A program made the position numbers and the translations under genes. The notes beneath the pieces were generated by a model, which was not told where the DNA came from, searched no databases, and saw only the letters and a program-made list of their open reading frames with translations. Positions 60,116 through 64,000 of a DNA stretch of 64,000 nucleotides are shown here, in pieces (positions within the stretch are counted from its first letter, which is position 1; each line of letters starts with the position of its first letter). The stretch spans positions 7,888 to 71,887 of the forward strand of contig JAEXZL010000042.1 of the NCBI GenBank assembly GCA_023451395.1, in the 5' to 3' direction. Source of the DNA: Bacillota bacterium (lineage in GTDB: Bacteria > Bacillota > Clostridia > Clostridiales > Clostridiaceae).

Positions 60116-61375
60116 TTACTGGTATCCCAATAATTTTAATTTTTCTCTTAGCACGAAAATACAATCACTCTTTTTGGCCTTATTTAATACAATATCCTCT
60201 GCTAAGGCTAAGCAGGATGGAGAGCCACAGGAGCCACAGTCTAAGTTAGGCAACTCTTCGCAAAGGGTTTCAATTTCGTTTAAGAGGCGCATAGCCTCTT
60301 GAATATCTTCTGAAAGCTCCATAACGCCAGCAAATTTAAGCTTCTGCTCCCAGAGCATCTCTGCAGGTACTTCTTCTTTTTTAAGATGATTTTCACTAAC
60401 AGGTAAAAATTCTCGAAGTGATTGAAGCCTTGCCTTTGCCACATAGGGATTTTCAACTGTAAGAATGCCACCTACACAACCACCAGGACATGCATTAAGC
60501 TCAACAAAATCAATATACTTTAATCTTTCATCCTCTAGCTCATCTAGAACACTTATAATATTTTCAATGCCATCAGCAGCTAAATATTTTTCTTTTATAA
60601 GAGCAGTAGCCTCTCCACCGCTGTTTGCCCAGCCAACGCCTATAATACCACATTTAGAAAGCACCTCTGGTTTGTTTATTTTGTTCATGCACTCTAAAAG
60701 CTTTGGATATATATCTGAAATAGAGAAGACACCATCTACCCAGGATTTTTTCATATCTATAGGTGCTTTGGTATCGGTTACCTTAGCAGCACAAGGAGAT
60801 ATGAAGAAAGCCCCTATGTCATTAGGAGAAAGACCCGTCTTTTCACTAGCTTCTTTCTTTGCCAGAAAAGCTGAAATTTCCATGGGAGATTTAATGGGAA
60901 GTACGTGATCACATAGGGTGGCAAAACGAACCCTTATTAGTCTTACTACTGCAGGGCAGGCTGAGCTTATAATTGGTTTCTTTAGTTTTCCATCTTTAAT
61001 AAGCTTTCTAGTGGCATCAGAAACAAGCTCCGCAGCACGAGCCACTTCAAAAACGTCATCAAAACCCATTTGTTTTAGTCCCGTTAGTATATAATCTATG
61101 TCATCAAGATTATTAAACTGACCATAAAGGGTTGGGGCAGGAAGGGCAATTTTATATTTATAATTTTCCATTAGAGATATATCATCAGGCTTAGCTTTTT
61201 TTGCGTGATATGGACATACTCTAATACATTCTCCGCAATCTATACATCTTTCTGCAATAATTGTTGCTTTTCCATTACGAACGCGAATAGCTTCCGTAGG
61301 GCAACGTTTAATACAGTTGGTACACCCTTTGCATTTTTTTTCATCTAGGGTAACACTATGAAAAAAAGTATGCAT
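60116..61375 (-). CDS. Second sensory [FeFe]-hydrogenase homologue
   Basis: 419 residues. Two 4Fe-4S sites (C15, C18, C21, C25 and C44, C47, C50, C54) precede the H-cluster domain: C140 in SSACPAV, C195 in ISPCAAK, and C296/C300 in CPGGC are the cluster ligands. The proton-relay cysteine of catalytic enzymes is Ala139 here, as in sensory-type enzymes. A C-terminal Fe-S region (C380, C383, C388, C405) follows, but there is no PAS domain. It sits in the middle of the DRTGG-HATPase-hydrogenase-DRTGG-PHP cassette. SD GAGGTGAGG. Likely a hydrogen or redox sensor rather than an enzyme. Confidence 0.88.
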   Translation of the reverse strand: MHTFFHSVTLDEKKCKGCTNCIKRCPTEAIRVRNGKATIIAERCIDCGECIRVCPYHAKKAKPDDISLMENYKYKIALPAPTLYGQFNNLDDIDYILTGLKQMGFDDVFEVARAAELVSDATRKLIKDGKLKKPIISSACPAVVRLIRVRFATLCDHVLPIKSPMEISAFLAKKEASEKTGLSPNDIGAFFISPCAAKVTDTKAPIDMKKSWVDGVFSISDIYPKLLECMNKINKPEVLSKCGIIGVGWANSGGEATALIKEKYLAADGIENIISVLDELEDERLKYIDFVELNACPGGCVGGILTVENPYVAKARLQSLREFLPVSENHLKKEEVPAEMLWEQKLKFAGVMELSEDIQEAMRLLNEIETLCEELPNLDCGSCGSPSCLALAEDIVLNKAKKSDCIFVLREKLKLLGYQ

Positions 61376-61418
61376 AACCTCACCTCACAGATTGTAATCA
61401 ATTAGGAAGCTTCCTATA

Positions 61419-61847
61419 TTATTTTTCTTTTACCTTAACAGTAAAATATACCTTTGTGCCTTTACCAAGCTCACTATCAATATTAAGCTCATCTGTAAAC
61501 TTCTTAATATTTGGAAGCCCCATACCTGCACCAAAGCCAAGAGAGCGGACATATTCTGGTGCTGTAGAATACCCTTCCTGCATTGCCATGGCTATATCTT
61601 TTATACCAGGTCCTTCATCCTCTAATAAAACCTTGATACAATCAGAATAAATTTCTACAAGAGCTTTACCTCCCTTAGCATGAATTACCATATTAATTTC
61701 TCCTTCGTACATTGCAATGCTGACACGACGTATGGTATCTGGATCATAACCTAATTTTTTTAATGTTCGTTTTACTTGACCAGAGGCCTCTCCGGCATAG
61801 GAAAAGTCATCTCCTGGTACATCATATTTCTGTATGAGAGCATTCAA
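61419..61847 (-). CDS. RsbT/RsbW-like HATPase (switch kinase)
   Basis: 142 residues, a stand-alone GHKL ATPase: N box YEGEINMVIHA, G1 DEGPGI, G2 GFGAGMGLPNIKKF and C-terminal GKGTKVYFTV. Such proteins are anti-sigma factors or serine kinases of STAS proteins. Start is TTG 61847, overlapping the stop of the DRTGG gene (TTGA), so it is coupled. With the PP2C phosphatase 8 kb away it hints at a partner-switching circuit; no STAS gene is visible. Confidence 0.85.
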   Translation of the reverse strand: MNALIQKYDVPGDDFSYAGEASGQVKRTLKKLGYDPDTIRRVSIAMYEGEINMVIHAKGGKALVEIYSDCIKVLLEDEGPGIKDIAMAMQEGYSTAPEYVRSLGFGAGMGLPNIKKFTDELNIDSELGKGTKVYFTVKVKEK

Positions 61848-62194
61848 TCTTCATCACAGCCTCCTCCTAAGCCTCTACTGTATAATCTACCACAAGCAGT
61901 AAACATTCTAAATTTTGTTGTGAGAAGTACTATACCTCGTTGATCAGCTAAATCCTTCATTACTGTATCTGGTTGCTTACCTCGAACGAAAACAATACAG
62001 TTCATGTCCATCATTTCAGCAGTTCTGATCACCTGTGGATTCACTAGTCCAGTAAGTAATACAGATTGATCCTTAACAAAGGCTAGGACATCACTCATCA
62101 TATCACTACCACAAGCTGTTTTTATTGTTTGGTTGAAGTCACTTCCGCAAATTACATCTGCATTAAGAATTTCTATAACATCCTTAATAGTCAT
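61844..62194 (-). CDS. DRTGG-domain protein (first of two)
   Basis: 116 residues, one DRTGG-like domain (IEILNADVICGSDF; VLLTGLVNPQVIRTAEMMDMNCIVFVRG; GIVLLTTKFRMFTACGRLY). It ends in a Gly/Cys/Asp-rich tail (GGGCDED). First gene of the minus-strand cassette, SD GGAGGAGA. It resembles the other DRTGG protein in size and order of motifs but is clearly divergent. Confidence 0.85.
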   Translation of the reverse strand: MTIKDVIEILNADVICGSDFNQTIKTACGSDMMSDVLAFVKDQSVLLTGLVNPQVIRTAEMMDMNCIVFVRGKQPDTVMKDLADQRGIVLLTTKFRMFTACGRLYSRGLGGGCDED

Positions 62195-62444
62195 TTAATC
62201 TCCTCCAAAAATAAATATAAAAACATAATGAAAAAATCTATATATAATATTATAACATTATTTATATCAATTATGAAAAAATAGTTAGAAAATTATGACT
62301 AAATATATTTCTTATATGCAATATATTAATGAATTTGTAAAAAATATAGAAAGTTAAGGATTATATTTTAATAATATCAGTAAATTTACAAGTCTTAAAA
62401 GGTTTCGTTAAAGAATATTCTGAAATGATAGATTATTGAAAAAA

Positions 62445-62475
62445 ATTGTGATATAATTAACAGATAAGTCACAAT
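62445..62475 (+). promoter_or_regulatory. Promoter with inverted repeat before the hydrogenase operon
   Basis: A perfect extended -10 TGATATAAT (62449-62457) lies in the 354-bp divergent gap, 91 bp before the HydC ATG. ATTGTGA (62445-62451) and TCACAAT (62469-62475) form a 7-bp inverted repeat spaced by 17 bp around the -10 and start site, suggesting a regulator site. The rest of the gap 62195-62444 is AT-rich without a recognised element. Confidence 0.6.
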
Positions 62476-62548
62476 AGTAATAATATTTTAACTATTGGTG
62501 ATTAAAAATTTATCATTTTTTATTCTTAAGTAAGGAGGCAATAGGTAG

Positions 62549-63046
62549 ATGCAAAAGTCAATTAGTAGTATACCATTTCAAGGTACGCAAGAGCAGAAAA
62601 AGAAGCTAATGGATGTTATAGAGATGCATAAGAATGAGCCTGGTGCTGTAATGCCAGTCATGCAGGAAGCTCAGGCAATATATGGATATCTCCCAATTGA
62701 AGTACAAACTATGATTGCTGAAGGACTTCAAATTCCATTAGAAGAAGTATATGGGGTTTCTACTTTTTATTCTCAGTTTGCACTTTCGCCAAAGGGAACC
62801 TATAATATTTCTGTTTGTCTTGGAACAGCCTGTTATGTGAAAGGGTCGGGGAAAATATTAGAAGAAATTTCGAAAAAGCTTAATATCAAAGCGGAGGAGA
62901 CCACTGCTGATGGAAGATTTTCTTTAACGGCATGCCGATGCATAGGTGCATGTGGACTTGCTCCCGTTATTACGATTAATGACGATGTTTATGGAAAGCT
63001 CACCGTTGACGATGTTGAGGGTATTTTAGAAAAATATATGAAATAA
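62549..63046 (+). CDS. NuoE/HydC-type [2Fe-2S] subunit of a multimeric hydrogenase
   Basis: 165 residues, thioredoxin-like ferredoxin fold. Cluster ligands are C90 and C95 (SVCLGTACYVKG) and C131 and C135 (CRCIGACGLAP). The N-terminal helices (GAVMPVMQEAQAIYGYLPI; VYGVSTFYSQF) are standard for NuoE and HydC. It passes electrons between NADH and the hydrogenase large subunit in HydABC-type complexes, which can be electron-bifurcating. First gene of the rightward operon; SD AAGGAGG. Confidence 0.93.
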   Translation: MQKSISSIPFQGTQEQKKKLMDVIEMHKNEPGAVMPVMQEAQAIYGYLPIEVQTMIAEGLQIPLEEVYGVSTFYSQFALSPKGTYNISVCLGTACYVKGSGKILEEISKKLNIKAEETTADGRFSLTACRCIGACGLAPVITINDDVYGKLTVDDVEGILEKYMK

Positions 63047-63071
63047 AGAGATAGTAAATTATGGAGTGCCT

Positions 63072-63608
63072 ATGAGAGAATTATCATTGAATATTTTAGA
63101 TATAGCACAAAATTCAATAGCTGCCAAAGCCTCACTTATTGAAATATCAGTAATAGAAGAGGAAGGTAAAATGAAAATTATCATTTCAGATAATGGCTGT
63201 GGTATGGATAAAGAGATAGTTCATCAGGTTCAAAATCCATTTTTTACAACCAGAACTACCAGAAAAGTTGGCATGGGAATACCTCTTTTCAAAATGGCAG
63301 CAGAAATGACTGGAGGAAATTTTACTATTGAGTCCTCTCCAGGTAAAGGAACAAGAATTGAAGCGATTTTCAATACTAAAAGTATAGATTTTATTCCTTT
63401 AGGAGATATAAGCGAAACTATAATTCTTTTGATAACCTGTAATCCTCATAAAGATTTTGTTTATGCTTATTCAAGGAATAATTATAGCTTCATTTTTGAT
63501 ACAAGAGAGATAAAAGAACAGCTGCAGGATATACCTCTTAGCACACCAGAGGTTGTTTCTTGGATAAAGAAATATATAAAGGGGAAAATGGATAGCTATA
63601 AAAACTAA
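63072..63608 (+). CDS. HATPase-domain protein in the hydrogenase operon
   Basis: 178 residues from ATG 63072 (SD GGAG at 5 bp; an in-frame GTG at 63066 is too close). GHKL ATPase motifs: N box NILDIAQNSIAAKA, G1 SDNGCGM, F-like PFFTTRTTRKVGMGIP (G2), GKGTRIE. No His-phosphotransfer or sensor domain is present; a C-terminal 60-residue region with no recognised fold follows. Found between hydC and the 2Fe-2S gene in many clostridial hydrogenase operons. Role probably regulatory. Confidence 0.88.
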   Translation: MRELSLNILDIAQNSIAAKASLIEISVIEEEGKMKIIISDNGCGMDKEIVHQVQNPFFTTRTTRKVGMGIPLFKMAAEMTGGNFTIESSPGKGTRIEAIFNTKSIDFIPLGDISETIILLITCNPHKDFVYAYSRNNYSFIFDTREIKEQLQDIPLSTPEVVSWIKKYIKGKMDSYKN

Positions 63609-63645
63609 ATAAATCAAATCAATTATAACGAGAAAGGAGTTCATT

Positions 63646-64000
63646 ATGAAATCAATAGCTGAGCTTCAAGAGATTCGTGACAGAGTGAGAAAGCAGATAG
63701 AGATTCGAGATGGCATGGGAGATAATATAAGGGTAGCAGTTGGTATGGCTACCTGTGGTATTGCTGCCGGTGCAAGACCTGTTTTAAGTACTTTAGTAGA
63801 TGAGGTAAGTAAGGAGAATTTGGATAATATAACAGTAACTCAGACTGGCTGTATAGGGATATGTCAATTTGAGCCTGTGGTAGAAGTTTATGAGCCTGGG
63901 AAGGAAAAGGTTACTTATGTTCATATGACACCAGAAAAGGCCATAAGAGTAGTTCATAATCATTTGAAGAAAGGCTCTCCTGTTATTGAATATACAATAG
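63646..64000 (+). CDS. [2Fe-2S] thioredoxin-like ferredoxin subunit or NuoF/HydB N-terminus (truncated by window end)
   Basis: 118 codons are visible and open to the window edge. The sequence shows IRVAVGMATCGIAAGARPV (Cys37) and TQTGCIGICQFEPVV (Cys69, Cys73), the ferredoxin-like pattern found either as a small hydrogenase subunit or as the N-terminal domain of HydB/NuoF. The C-terminal part ending GSPVIEYTI fits either. SD GAAAGGAG at 6 bp. The catalytic HydA and HydB genes are expected just beyond the window. Confidence 0.88.
   Translation, partial: MKSIAELQEIRDRVRKQIEIRDGMGDNIRVAVGMATCGIAAGARPVLSTLVDEVSKENLDNITVTQTGCIGICQFEPVVEVYEPGKEKVTYVHMTPEKAIRVVHNHLKKGSPVIEYTI

Noticed and set aside
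1..64000. Mobile elements, prophage, CRISPR arrays, tRNA or rRNA genes
   Set aside because: No transposase, integrase, regular repeat array, cloverleaf-like or rRNA sequence was noticed; the patchwork in 13-28 kb lacks transfer marks such as direct repeats or attachment sites.

Overview
The window looks like chromosomal DNA of a strictly fermentative, low-GC Firmicute of the Clostridium type. It is AT-rich, has strong AGGAGG-type ribosome binding sites with many GTG/TTG starts, and carries clostridial hallmarks: [FeFe]-hydrogenase genes, an acyl-CoA dehydrogenase, a lysine riboswitch and DUF711/ACT genes. No insertion sequence, phage gene, CRISPR array, tRNA or rRNA was seen. The first and last genes are cut by the window edges.

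Region 1 (1-13060) is a catabolic block. A GntR/FCD regulator (truncated) precedes a class III aminotransferase and M20 hydrolase operon whose strong promoter carries a palindromic operator. A PRD-type PTS regulator follows, then a split fructose-family PTS (IIA, IIB, IIC), a class II ketose-bisphosphate aldolase and a beta-hydroxyacid dehydrogenase. After a terminator come glutamate dehydrogenase, a KduD-like SDR and an FGGY kinase. Together they suggest uptake and breakdown of an unidentified, possibly nitrogen-containing, sugar or sugar acid.

Region 2 (13196-28677) is a patchwork of single genes: an M23 peptidase, two TetR regulators with clear operators, a VOC protein, a frameshifted YwqK/MORN-like gene, a Vat-like acetyltransferase, a MATE pump with a divergent Lrp regulator, an Xre/membrane-protein pair, and DUF2935, DUF1801 and DUF305 proteins. 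It also holds two unusual proteins: an acyl-CoA dehydrogenase fused to an ETF-alpha FAD domain, and a lipoprotein with one FMN-binding domain plus two long tandem repeats.

Region 3 (28728-44516) is rich in redox, membrane and housekeeping genes: a CcdA-TlpA fusion, a second MATE pump, a two-component system, an HMA/DsbD_2/cupredoxin protein, RlmA-like methyltransferase, NADH oxidase, DsrE protein, an ABC exporter, ASCH protein, RsgA and a nitroreductase. rsgA is preceded by a structured leader with two terminators and a 19-codon ORF.

Region 4 (44581-50743) has a lysine riboswitch controlling an amino-acid ABC importer, the ACT/DUF711 pair, an azoreductase behind a perfect Fur box, and a KDPG aldolase.

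Region 5 (50956-64000) is centred on hydrogen metabolism and sensing. A sensory [FeFe]-hydrogenase homologue with PAS domain overlaps a SpoIIE/PP2C phosphatase. A nucleoside-type BMP ABC importer follows. Next is a minus-strand cassette (DRTGG, HATPase, second sensory hydrogenase homologue, DRTGG, PHP), and divergently the start of a multimeric hydrogenase operon (NuoE/HydC, HATPase, 2Fe-2S subunit) that runs off the window.
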